Part shown: positions 13,231 through 19,946 of the stretch, in pieces | Layout: each line of letters starts with the position of its first letter | Position numbering within the stretch: position 1 is the first letter of the stretch | Origin: Mycoplasmatota bacterium | GTDB taxonomy: Bacteria; Bacillota_I; Bacilli_A; Izemoplasmatales; Izemoplasmataceae | Assembly: GCA_030636545.1 (NCBI GenBank) | Contig: DAOVWR010000014.1 | Span: forward strand, 1-19,946 | Reading direction: 5' to 3' | Length of the DNA stretch: 19,946 bases | The notes under the pieces: model-generated | Seen by the model: the letters and a program-made list of their open reading frames with translations, nothing else | What the model was told of the DNA's origin: nothing | The model's database searches: none | Position numbers and translations under genes: made by a program

Positions 13231-14256
13231 ATGAAAAAATTATTATCTTTAGTTGCTTTGATGATTCTTGTATTTGCAATGGCAGGTTGTCAAAAAGAAG
13301 CTAAAACATTATCAGTGTACTTTGTACCTTCAAGAGATGCTGCTGAAATCTTAGAAGCTACAGAACCACTAAAAGAATTATTAAAAGCTGAATTAGCTGA
13401 ATTAGGTTTTGAATTCGATGAAATTATCATCGAAGTTGGTTCTTCTTACGAAGCAGTAGGTGAAGCTATGATTTCTGGTACTGCAGATGTAGGATTCTTA
13501 CCTGGTGGAACTTATTCATTATATTCTGTAGATGACGAAGTTGACGTTATTCTTACAGCTTTAAGATCTGGATTAGATAAAGATTTCCCAGATGCAATTG
13601 ACTGGAACGATGGACTTGCTACTGAAAGAGTTTCAACTGTAATGGTTGCTTACTACCGTGGATTAATCGTTGCTGGACCTAGCCCTTATGGTAGAATGTT
13701 ATCTGACAAAGTTAATGCAGGTACTGCACTTACTTGGGATGATTTCGATGGAGCTAACTGGTGTGTTAGATCTTCTACTTCATCATCAGGATTTATTTAT
13801 CCAACAATCTGGTTAATGCAACAATTTAATGACCAAGGAATTATTGATCTAGCTAACTATGTACAAACTGATGGTTATGGATCTTCAGTTGCTGCTTTAG
13901 CTGCTGAAACATGTGATTTAGCTACTATGTATGCTGATGCACGTATGGATTATGCTGACAAATGGACTGCTGCTACAGATGCAGAAACTCCAGGGTTTGG
14001 TAGAGCATTAACAATTTGGGAAGAAACTGACGTAGTTGGTGTTACTCCTGGTATCTATAATGATACAATTTCTGTTTCTAACTTAACTGTTTCTGACGAA
14101 TTAAAAGTTGCACTTCAAACTGCATTTATTAATATCGCTGGAACTGAAGAAGGTTTAGAAATTATCGCTATTTATAGCCATGCTGGTTATCAAGTTGCAG
14201 TTTCTGCAGACTATGATAATGAAAGAGCTGCTCAAGCAATCTTAGCAGGTGACTGA
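13231..14256 (+). CDS. phnD: Phosphonate/phosphate-type ABC transporter substrate-binding lipoprotein (PhnD family)
   Basis: Extracytoplasmic binding protein of the import system encoded downstream. The start is ATG 13231, with AGGAGG at 13219-13224; the frame is open upstream to 13144, but that extension is non-coding leader. The lipoprotein signal has lipobox MAGC with Cys20. The mature part has the PhnD pattern: VYFVPSRDA-like first strand, ADVGFLPGGTY, the substrate-binding loop SSTSSSGFIYP, and a DLATMYADARMDY segment. Length is 341 residues. The ligand may be phosphonate, phosphite, phosphate or another small oxyanion; no C-P lyase, phosphonatase or phosphite dehydrogenase is present to decide. 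It ends in TGA, the only gene here to do so. The upstream 140 bases are AT-rich leader without a convincing promoter. Confidence 0.9.
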   Translation: MKKLLSLVALMILVFAMAGCQKEAKTLSVYFVPSRDAAEILEATEPLKELLKAELAELGFEFDEIIIEVGSSYEAVGEAMISGTADVGFLPGGTYSLYSVDDEVDVILTALRSGLDKDFPDAIDWNDGLATERVSTVMVAYYRGLIVAGPSPYGRMLSDKVNAGTALTWDDFDGANWCVRSSTSSSGFIYPTIWLMQQFNDQGIIDLANYVQTDGYGSSVAALAAETCDLATMYADARMDYADKWTAATDAETPGFGRALTIWEETDVVGVTPGIYNDTISVSNLTVSDELKVALQTAFINIAGTEEGLEIIAIYSHAGYQVAVSADYDNERAAQAILAGD

Positions 14257-14282
14257 GAATAACATTATTTAAAATTGAAAAT

Positions 14283-14314
14283 AGGCTTGCTCTAAGTGGG
14301 CAAGCCTTTTTTTT
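14283..14314 (+). terminator. Terminator between phnD and phnC
   Basis: AGGCTTGC (14283-14290) and GCAAGCCT (14300-14307) form an 8-bp stem with a nine-base loop, followed by T residues to 14314. No separate promoter fits in the 20 bases before phnC, so partial read-through would set a higher level of binding protein than of ATPase and permeases. Confidence 0.9.
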
Positions 14315-14334
14315 AATAAAGAGAGGCTGATTAT

Positions 14335-15102
14335 ATGATTAAATTTGAACACGTAGATAAAACTTATCCTGATGGTACTGTGGCTTTAGTTGATATTACA
14401 GTTGAAATACCTCAAGGTGATTTTGTAGCTATCATTGGATTAAGTGGAGCTGGAAAATCAACATTAATCAAATTGATTAATAAGATGATTCCTGTTACAG
14501 CAGGAAGATTAGTAGTAAATGATATTGAAGTTGATAATTCTCTTAAGGGAAAAAAATTAAGAACTTTTAGGAGAAAAATTGGAATGATTTTTCAATCTTT
14601 TAACTTAATTGGGAGAACAACAGTTATTAAGAATGTCTTAGCAGCAAGAGTTGCAGAAATGGACCCGATTAGTAGCTTATTTGGTATATATACAAGAGCA
14701 GATAAAATTCTTGCTTTAGAAGCACTAGAACAAGTAGGTATTTTAGAAAAAGCTTACAACAGAGCAGATAAATTAAGTGGTGGACAACAACAACGTGTTG
14801 CTTTGTCACGTACAATTGCTCAAAACCCATCTATTATTTTAGCTGATGAACCAGTTGCGTCATTAGATCCAATCACTGCAAAACAAGTTATGTCCGACTT
14901 TGAAAAAATTAATAAGGAATTAAATATTACTGTAATTGCTAATATGCATCATGTTGATATGGCTTTGCAATATGCAAGAAGAGTAGTAGGAATACGTGAT
15001 GGAAGAATTGTTTTTGATGGTCCATCAAGTGCTGTTACTAATAACTTATTAAAAGAAATTTATGGTCGTGAAATGACAGACGACGACATAATGGCTAAAT
15101 AA
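14335..15102 (+). CDS. phnC: Phosphonate-type ABC transporter ATP-binding protein PhnC
   Basis: ATPase of the importer. Walker A GLSGAGKST (35-43), Q-loop in MIFQSFN, signature LSGGQQQR (147-154), Walker B IILADE (167-172), D-loop SLDP and H-loop in NMHHVD (204-209). The ANMHHVDMALQYARRVVGIRDG stretch is characteristic of PhnC. Length of 255 residues is normal. GAGAGG precedes the ATG. The stop shares one base with the first phnE start (TAATG), so the downstream genes are translationally coupled. Confidence 0.94.
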   Translation: MIKFEHVDKTYPDGTVALVDITVEIPQGDFVAIIGLSGAGKSTLIKLINKMIPVTAGRLVVNDIEVDNSLKGKKLRTFRRKIGMIFQSFNLIGRTTVIKNVLAARVAEMDPISSLFGIYTRADKILALEALEQVGILEKAYNRADKLSGGQQQRVALSRTIAQNPSIILADEPVASLDPITAKQVMSDFEKINKELNITVIANMHHVDMALQYARRVVGIRDGRIVFDGPSSAVTNNLLKEIYGREMTDDDIMAK

Positions 15103-15965
15103 TGCCTTTATTTAAAAAAGGTAAACTGAATAAATCAGAAAATAATAGAGTAGTAAAAAAGGTAAGTGAGAGAAGAGTCTATATACTTAAGTCAGGAACT
15201 GAAGTTATTGAACCATTTTCAATTACTCCAGTTATTATCTTAATACTAATAGGTTTTTCAATAGTTGCAGGGATAATTACACGAGTAGATTTTGGAATGT
15301 TTTTTAGAAATATCGATAACTTTTTTGATATTTTAATTAGAATGTATCCACCAAACTTTCCATATTTAGCAAAAGTTTGGAAGCCAATGGTTGACACTAT
15401 TCAAATGTCTTTACTAGGAAGTATGGTAGGATCAGTTTTAGCATTACCTGTAGCATTATTTGCTTCAAGTAATATTATTAAAAATAAATATATAATAGTT
15501 TCTATTAGATTCTTATTATCTATTTTAAGAACTTTACCAGTTCTAGTATACGCTTTAATGTTAACTTTGATTTTTGGATTTGGTCCTTTTGCAGGAACAG
15601 TCGCTATTTCAATATTTACATTCGCAATTGTCTCAAAGATGTTATATGAAAAAATTGAAACAATTGACATGGGTGCTTTCATAGCAATTGAATCAACAGG
15701 AGCAAATAAAGTTAATACTTTTACCGCTGCAGTTTTACCACAGATTATGCCTAACTATTTATCAATTTCATTATATAGTTTTGAAATTAATATTCGTTAT
15801 GCAGCAATCTTAGGATATGTTGGTGCCGGTGGTATTGGATTATTACTTAATGATAGAATGAGTTGGAGACAATATAACGATGTTATTGTTGTATTACTTG
15901 CATTACTTGCAGTAGTTATATCCATTGAATCTCTTTCAAGATACATAAGAAGGAGGTTGGGATAA
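15102..15965 (+). CDS. phnE: Phosphonate-type ABC transporter permease PhnE, first copy
   Basis: Inner-membrane permease. An unusually long, basic cytoplasmic N-terminus of about 40 residues precedes the first membrane segment (about 42-62). Further segments lie near 95-122, 130-153, 156-178, 225-250 and 261-280. The EAA loop that docks PhnC reads AIESTGANKVNTFTAAVLPQ (195-214), followed by the family motif LGYVGAGGIG. It overlaps phnC upstream and the second phnE downstream by one base each. PhnE of E. coli works as a homodimer; here two different copies probably form a heterodimer. Confidence 0.92.
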   Translation: MPLFKKGKLNKSENNRVVKKVSERRVYILKSGTEVIEPFSITPVIILILIGFSIVAGIITRVDFGMFFRNIDNFFDILIRMYPPNFPYLAKVWKPMVDTIQMSLLGSMVGSVLALPVALFASSNIIKNKYIIVSIRFLLSILRTLPVLVYALMLTLIFGFGPFAGTVAISIFTFAIVSKMLYEKIETIDMGAFIAIESTGANKVNTFTAAVLPQIMPNYLSISLYSFEINIRYAAILGYVGAGGIGLLLNDRMSWRQYNDVIVVLLALLAVVISIESLSRYIRRRLG

Positions 15966-16810
15966 TGGCAGAGCATACTCAAAACAATTTACCTAGTAGT
16001 ACTGTAATAGAAGCATTTAATAAACGTCCGAAAACAGCACTTAGAAATACTATTGTAATCTCTGTTTTATTAGTACTTATATTATGGAGTTCAGCAATCT
16101 TAGATTTTAGTGGAATCAATGAACAAGGTATAAATGTTATTAAAGGTGTAGCAAATGCTTTACTTAAACCTAATAAAGAGTGGTTATTTAGTTTAGATTC
16201 ATCATCTACAAGTATTCCATTCCTAATGTTTGAAACTATTTCAATGGCATTTTTAGGAACTATTGCCGGGGCAGTATTAGCTATTCCATTTGCTTTTGTG
16301 GCAAGTAGAAATATTACTGGAGACTGGGGAAGTTATGGTGGAAGTTTATTAGTAACTGTAATTAGATCATTCCCAGTATTAATACTTGGGTTAATGTTTA
16401 TTAAAGTTGCTGGGCCGGGTCCTTTTGCTGGAGTATTAACAATTAGTATTTCATCTATTGGGATGATAACTAAACTATATATTGAATCAATAGAGGATAT
16501 TGATAAAGGTATATTAGATGCATTAGATGCTACAGGAGCAACTACAATTCAAAAAATTCGTTATGGTATAATTCCGCAATTAACTGCAAACTTTATAAGT
16601 GTTGCAATTTATCGTTTCGAAATCAATGTTAAAAATGCAACGATTTTAGGACTTGTTGGAGCTGGTGGGATTGGATTCACACTTATCGCTGCAATGGGAG
16701 CTTATCGTTGGACAGACGCCGCTGCTTGTTTATGGGGTATCGTCGTAGTAGTTTTACTTGTAGAGTTCTTTTCTACAAAAATCAGACGCAAACTTATTAC
16801 TGGAGAATAG
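15965..16810 (+). CDS. phnE: Phosphonate-type ABC transporter permease PhnE, second copy
   Basis: Second permease, 281 residues and clearly diverged from the first. The same layout is visible: a first membrane segment at about 28-46, an extracytoplasmic stretch to about 85, a core of about five segments, the EAA loop ALDATGATTIQKIRYGIIPQ (186-205) and LGLVGAGGIGF. The one-base TAATG overlap with the first copy couples translation. Tandem phnE pairs are common in Gram-positive PhnCDE systems. The transcript ends at the hairpin 16817-16846. Confidence 0.92.
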   Translation: MAEHTQNNLPSSTVIEAFNKRPKTALRNTIVISVLLVLILWSSAILDFSGINEQGINVIKGVANALLKPNKEWLFSLDSSSTSIPFLMFETISMAFLGTIAGAVLAIPFAFVASRNITGDWGSYGGSLLVTVIRSFPVLILGLMFIKVAGPGPFAGVLTISISSIGMITKLYIESIEDIDKGILDALDATGATTIQKIRYGIIPQLTANFISVAIYRFEINVKNATILGLVGAGGIGFTLIAAMGAYRWTDAAACLWGIVVVVLLVEFFSTKIRRKLITGE

Positions 16811-16816
16811 TATTAT

Positions 16817-16846
16817 AAAGGCCCTACAATTTGTAGGGCCTTTTTT
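16817..16846. terminator. Terminator between the convergent phnE and HAAS-protein genes
   Basis: AAAGGCCCTACA (16817-16828) pairs perfectly with TGTAGGGCCTTT (16832-16843), with a three-base loop. Six T residues follow on the plus strand. On the minus strand the stem is followed by TTTATAATA, so it can also serve the converging gene less efficiently. Confidence 0.92.
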
Positions 16847-16849
16847 ATG

Positions 16850-17857
16850 TTATTTTTGTTTATTGATTAGATCTTTGATGATTTCTTTTTTACCACTTTG
16901 AGAAATTAATACTTTAGCGTATGTATATATTCCGCCAAAGAAATTAGTTGTAGCTCCGATATACATTCCGATAATAAATATCACACCAAGAACTTCTAAA
17001 TGATAGCCAGCAAGAATTACTTGATTTAAGACATCATATGTTGCGAGCAATAAGTAGATAATTGTTATAAGTACTTTATTCATCAATTCCAGTGTTGAAG
17101 TAATTATCGTTTTACTTCTTTTAATTAGATGTATCACTTCTATAAATATTCCAAATACAATACTAACATTGATCATTGGCAATATTCTACCAAAGCTATC
17201 ATTTAATAATGGGACAGTATCTCCATCAAAATAGATTGCGATAATACCGGGTTGATAGTTAAAGATATATAAGAATATTATTCCACCTGCTAATGCGATG
17301 ATTGATTCAACTAGTGATACTTTAAATACACTATCAGGTATTTTAGGTAAGTGCAAAGGATCGAATTCTGGAATTTCTTGTTTTTCTAATTCTTCTAAAA
17401 ATTGTGGTTTCAAGAATCTCTCAATTATTGCGAAAACTATAAATGTAGAACCAACTCCAGTTAATGCAGCTGAAAACATTGCTGGTATTGTCTTTAAGAT
17501 TGTCACTAGAAAATCAATGAAATCAAAGGGTAAACCATTATTTAGAAAACCAATTATCGTTGATAATAATATTGAGAATGGCACAGCGATTAAAACTATT
17601 TTCAATACTAAATATAGAATTGGTTCCATTTCTCTTGAGATAATAGGATCGTCACTTCGGTAACTTAGTGCGACTTTTTTAGGCTCTCCAAAAGCTTTTA
17701 ATACTTCATATACTGCGTCATCCTCTGGTTGACCTTCAGTAATTCTAGAATCGATATCTTCAAGAAGTAGATTCTTTAATTCAAGTGTTGTATCTTTTCT
17801 ATCTTTTAATGGTAAGTATCTTTCAACTTGTAGTAAATATCTTTCTAATAATTTCAT
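16850..17857 (-). CDS. HAAS-domain membrane protein, partner of the PadR regulator
   Basis: Membrane protein of 335 residues. The N-terminal soluble domain (about 1-70) has the HAAS/DUF1700-type pattern: LLERYLLQVERYLPLKDRKD, then LLLEDIDSRI, then AVYEVLKAFGEPKKVALSYR. Such domains accompany PadR-family regulators and are thought to sense or relay envelope signals. About six membrane segments follow (near 80-104, 118-147, 182-200, 223-245, 257-276 and 287-308). The long middle region contains a proline-rich stretch (159-178, EIPEFDPLHLPKIP). It starts one base after the PadR stop, with AGGAGG inside the padR end, so the pair is co-translated. The precise function is unknown. Confidence 0.82.
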   Translation of the reverse strand: MKLLERYLLQVERYLPLKDRKDTTLELKNLLLEDIDSRITEGQPEDDAVYEVLKAFGEPKKVALSYRSDDPIISREMEPILYLVLKIVLIAVPFSILLSTIIGFLNNGLPFDFIDFLVTILKTIPAMFSAALTGVGSTFIVFAIIERFLKPQFLEELEKQEIPEFDPLHLPKIPDSVFKVSLVESIIALAGGIIFLYIFNYQPGIIAIYFDGDTVPLLNDSFGRILPMINVSIVFGIFIEVIHLIKRSKTIITSTLELMNKVLITIIYLLLATYDVLNQVILAGYHLEVLGVIFIIGMYIGATTNFFGGIYTYAKVLISQSGKKEIIKDLINKQK

Positions 17858-17858
17858 A

Positions 17859-18200
17859 TTAATTTTCCTCCTTAAGCATTTGATTTAAAACATGATAGTT
17901 CTCTTCAAACTCTTCTTTTAATTGAGCATATATTTCTTTTCCAGCGTAACTAAGCTCATAATACTTTCTCGGTCTAGGATCCTTAACAACCCAAGTTGAT
18001 GTTAATAGGCCTTGAGAGTCTAACCTTCTTAGCAATGGATATAATGTATTTTGGTCTATTTTTAGATTCTTACTATTTAGGGTTTCCACTAAACTATATC
18101 CATAATGTTTTGTATTTAACTGGGATAATACCGCTAATACTAAGTTTCCTTTTCTTAGCTCATTCCTTAAGTTTTTTAATATTTTGTCTTTTTCAACCAT
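17859..18200 (-). CDS. PadR family transcriptional regulator
   Basis: A small winged-helix repressor of 113 residues. The N-terminal domain shows the PadR pattern: LRKGNLVLAVLSQL, HYGYSLVETLNS (helix-turn-helix lead-in), the recognition region IDQNTLYPLLRRLDSQGLL, and the wing VVKDPRPRKYYELSYAGKE. A C-terminal helix for dimerisation follows. ATG 18200 is preferred because GAGGTGAT lies just upstream (18205-18212); the frame extends to 18248 but that part holds the promoter. It is transcribed with the HAAS protein. The dyad in its own promoter suggests autoregulation. Confidence 0.9.
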   Translation of the reverse strand: MVEKDKILKNLRNELRKGNLVLAVLSQLNTKHYGYSLVETLNSKNLKIDQNTLYPLLRRLDSQGLLTSTWVVKDPRPRKYYELSYAGKEIYAQLKEEFEENYHVLNQMLKEEN

Positions 18201-18218
18201 AAATATCACCTCAGTTAA

Positions 18219-18248
18219 AGTATACTGTATGCCGTACACCATTGTCAA
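18219..18248 (-). promoter_or_regulatory. padR promoter with dyad operator in the spacer
   Basis: On the minus strand the -35 TTGACA (18243-18248) and -10 TATACT (18219-18224) are separated by 18 bp. The spacer holds TGTATGCCGTACA (18226-18238, plus strand), a TGTAyGnCrTACA dyad, broken only by a C-T mismatch near its centre. AGTATACT (18219-18226), a perfect 8-bp palindrome, covers the -10. A repressor bound here would block RNA polymerase. Confidence 0.7.
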
Positions 18249-18290
18249 GAATAAAGTATAAAATAATTTGTTTTTTAATCATGTTTATGG

Positions 18291-18299
18291 TGTTATAAT
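18291..18299 (+). promoter_or_regulatory. Extended -10 promoter of the degV gene
   Basis: TGTTATAAT (18291-18299) is a consensus extended -10, about 30 bases before the degV start. The -35 region is a T-rich run. It is divergent from the padR promoter 43 bases away. Confidence 0.6.
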
Positions 18300-18331
18300 A
18301 TAAGTATATATATTATAAGGAGATTGATAGA

Positions 18332-19189
18332 ATGGATAAAAAGATAGCGATAGTTACTTGTTCAAATGCATGTTTAGACTACATGGAGTTCGATCATGAT
18401 ATAAAAGTTTTTAGATCAAGTATTCATTTCGGAGATGAAAGTTATGTTGATTATATTGATATGACAGCAGATGACTTTTATGAAAAACTAGAATCTGATA
18501 AATCACTTTTCCCACATACTAGTTTTATGCCACTTGGAGAAATGATGGAAATTTATGAAGATCTTGTAAAAGAGGGATTTACTCACGCACTAGTAATTCC
18601 AATCTCAAAAGAGATGAGTGGAATATATAATGCTGCTAGACTTGCTGCTATAGAAGTAGAAGGTTTAGATGTTACTATTTTTAATACAAAAACTGTAGCT
18701 TATCCACAAGCAAAAATGGTATTACTCGCTGCTGACATGGTAAAAGAAGGAAAAGATATTCCTGAGATTATTAAAGAATTAGAATATATTAGAGATAATA
18801 ATAAAATCTATTTCGCAGTAAACACTTTAACATATCTTGTGAAGAATGGTAGATTATCAAATGCTTCTGGATTTATTGGTGGAGCGTTAAAAATCAAACC
18901 AGTACTGACAGTTTCAAAAGAAGGAAAAGTTGAGACGGTTGAAAAGATAAGAACATTTAAAAAAGCAGTTGATCGAGTTATCGAATTATACTATAAAGAA
19001 ACTAAAGGATTAGATGTAGAGCCATATGTTGTTCATGCAAATAATCCAGAAACTAGAGATTATATAGTTGAAGTTTTACAAGAAAATGATCCATCACTTA
19101 AAGAAATTGTAACAATGCCTTTAACGGCTGGAGTAGGGGCTCATGCTGGTCCAAAAACAATCGCATTAGGATACTATATTAAAAAGTAA
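18332..19189 (+). CDS. DegV family fatty-acid-binding protein (FakB-like)
   Basis: DegV/FakB proteins bind a single fatty acid and, with the kinase FakA, present it for phosphorylation into phospholipid synthesis. Visible landmarks: an N-terminal strand IAIVTCSNACLD, TSFMPLGEM (Thr63-Ser64, lipid carboxyl contact), ISKEMSGIYNAA (Ser96), NGRLS with Arg174, GGALKIKPVLTV, and GAHAGPKTIALGYY near the end with His271. The usual TSQPS reads TSFMPLGE, a moderate divergence. Length of 285 residues is normal. AAGGAG precedes the ATG. No fakA or acyltransferase is in the window. It forms a single-gene transcript ending in the hairpin that overlaps its stop codon. Confidence 0.9.
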   Translation: MDKKIAIVTCSNACLDYMEFDHDIKVFRSSIHFGDESYVDYIDMTADDFYEKLESDKSLFPHTSFMPLGEMMEIYEDLVKEGFTHALVIPISKEMSGIYNAARLAAIEVEGLDVTIFNTKTVAYPQAKMVLLAADMVKEGKDIPEIIKELEYIRDNNKIYFAVNTLTYLVKNGRLSNASGFIGGALKIKPVLTVSKEGKVETVEKIRTFKKAVDRVIELYYKETKGLDVEPYVVHANNPETRDYIVEVLQENDPSLKEIVTMPLTAGVGAHAGPKTIALGYYIKK

Positions 19190-19210
19190 AGTTTAAAACT
19201 TTACTTTTTT
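19181..19210 (+). terminator. Terminator overlapping the degV stop codon
   Basis: AAAAAGTAAAGTT (19181-19193) pairs with AACTTTACTTTTT (19197-19209), a 13-bp AT-rich stem ending in a T run. The TAA stop (19187-19189) is inside the left arm. Confidence 0.8.
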
Positions 19211-19271
19211 CATATTTGCTTAACATTTCCAATTTATTATTATTAAGAATATACTAATAGTAGGTGGTAAA

Positions 19272-19946
19272 ATGTATAATATATTAGTTGTTGAAGATAG
19301 TATCGAAATAAATAATTTAATTTATGAAAAATTACTTGATAATAATTATCAAGCTTTTCAAGCGTATAATGCTTTTGAAGCAATGGAAATTTTTAGCGCT
19401 AATACAATTAATTTAATTATTACTGATTTAATGTTACCAATAAAATCAGGTGAAGATCTAATTAGAGATATACGTTTAACATCAAATGTCTTTATCATAA
19501 TTATCTCTGCAAAAGTAGATCTTGAGAATCGCCTTGAAGGATTAACTATTGGTGCTGATGATTACATTGTTAAGCCTTTTAGTGGTGAAGAACTAATGCT
19601 TAAAATTAATAATCACTTCAAAAGGAAATCTCATAATGAAAGCAAGGCTAGTTATAATAATGGCGGTTTTGTTTTTGAATACAATAGTAATATTCTTACT
19701 CTAAATAAAGAGAGGATAGAACTAACAGGTGTTGAATATTTATTGCTTGAAACATTGATAAGAAGTAGTAATCAAATACTATCAAGACAGCAATTATTAG
19801 AAAGTGCATTTCAAAGTGAACATAGTGTTTATGATAGAGTAATAGATGTTCATATAAAGAATATAAGATCTAAGTTTAAAGAGTTTAGTAATGGGTTGGA
19901 ATACATCAAAACTGTCTATGGACTTGGTTACATGTTTGTAGGTGAA
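19272..19946 (+). CDS. OmpR/PhoB family response regulator (3' end outside window)
   Basis: Not closed in the window: 225 codons are read from ATG 19272 without a stop. The receiver domain (1-115) begins NILVVEDS with acidic Glu8-Asp9. Asp52 (ITDLMLPIKSG) is the phosphorylation site, Ser79 takes the usual Thr/Ser position, and Lys101 is in VKPFS. The DNA-binding winged helix (about 130-225) shows LTGVEYLLLETLIRSSNQIL, SRQQLLESAF, VIDVHIKNIRSKF and the wing IKTVYGLGYMF, the classic OmpR ending; only a few residues are probably missing. AGGTGG precedes the ATG, and TATACT (19250-19255) is a candidate -10. A sensor kinase is expected just downstream. Confidence 0.93.
   Translation, partial: MYNILVVEDSIEINNLIYEKLLDNNYQAFQAYNAFEAMEIFSANTINLIITDLMLPIKSGEDLIRDIRLTSNVFIIIISAKVDLENRLEGLTIGADDYIVKPFSGEELMLKINNHFKRKSHNESKASYNNGGFVFEYNSNILTLNKERIELTGVEYLLLETLIRSSNQILSRQQLLESAFQSEHSVYDRVIDVHIKNIRSKFKEFSNGLEYIKTVYGLGYMFVGE

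Noticed and set aside
14254..14256. TGA read as Trp (Mycoplasma code)
   Set aside because: PhnD ends there at family-typical length, a terminator follows, and tryptophans in the window use TGG. A TAA follows within two codons, so the point is suggestive, not absolute.
15797..15982. Minus-strand small frame over the phnE1/phnE2 junction
   Set aside because: It overlaps two well-supported, translationally coupled permease genes and has no coding signs of its own.

Overview
The window is AT-rich, single-copy bacterial DNA with short intergenic gaps, strong AGGAGG/AGGTGAT ribosome binding sites and sigma-A-like promoters. TGG encodes Trp, and one gene (the PhnD-like lipoprotein) ends in TGA. The proteins look like those of a low-GC Bacillota/Mycoplasmatota lineage that keeps the standard code (Izemoplasma, Haloplasma or Acholeplasma type); this placement is inferred from protein style only. 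I found no tRNA, rRNA, CRISPR array, IS element or phage gene.

Layout. (1) 1-4529: the end of an oligopeptide ABC transporter operon, with the C-terminal part of oppC, then oppD and oppF, then a separately promoted oppA lipoprotein with its own terminator. (2) 4600-6261: pyroglutamyl-peptidase (pcp) and a monoacylglycerol-lipase-like alpha/beta hydrolase, probably co-transcribed. (3) 6354-9005: an 883-residue, almost proline-free coiled-coil protein. (4) 9006-9490: a long terminator hairpin, a decayed membrane-protein gene and its terminator. (5) 9491-11274: a DrrA-type ABC ATPase with its ABC-2 permease, then a 92-aa charged helical protein. (6) 11748-13060: an FNR-type flavin reductase and a PduO-type cob(I)alamin adenosyltransferase. 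(7) 13231-16810: a phosphonate-type ABC importer (phnD, phnC, two phnE permeases), with a terminator between phnD and phnC. (8) 16850-18200, minus strand: a PadR regulator and a HAAS-domain membrane protein, in convergent orientation to phnE. (9) 18332-end: a DegV/FakB fatty-acid-binding protein and an OmpR-family response regulator cut by the window edge.

How they work together. Regions 1 and 2 fit peptide scavenging: Opp imports peptides, Pcp removes N-terminal pyroglutamate, and a CcpA-like site lies at the oppA promoter. Region 7 is a complete importer, but no phosphonate-degrading enzyme is present. Region 8 is a classic PadR plus membrane-partner pair with a dyad in its own promoter.

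Most unusual: OppF carries about 63 extra residues inside its C-terminal cysteine motif, and they read like a piece of the RNA polymerase beta' subunit (RpoC) from just before a zinc-binding cysteine. Other points of interest are the giant coiled-coil protein, the decayed YwaF-like gene and several unexplained perfect inverted repeats.
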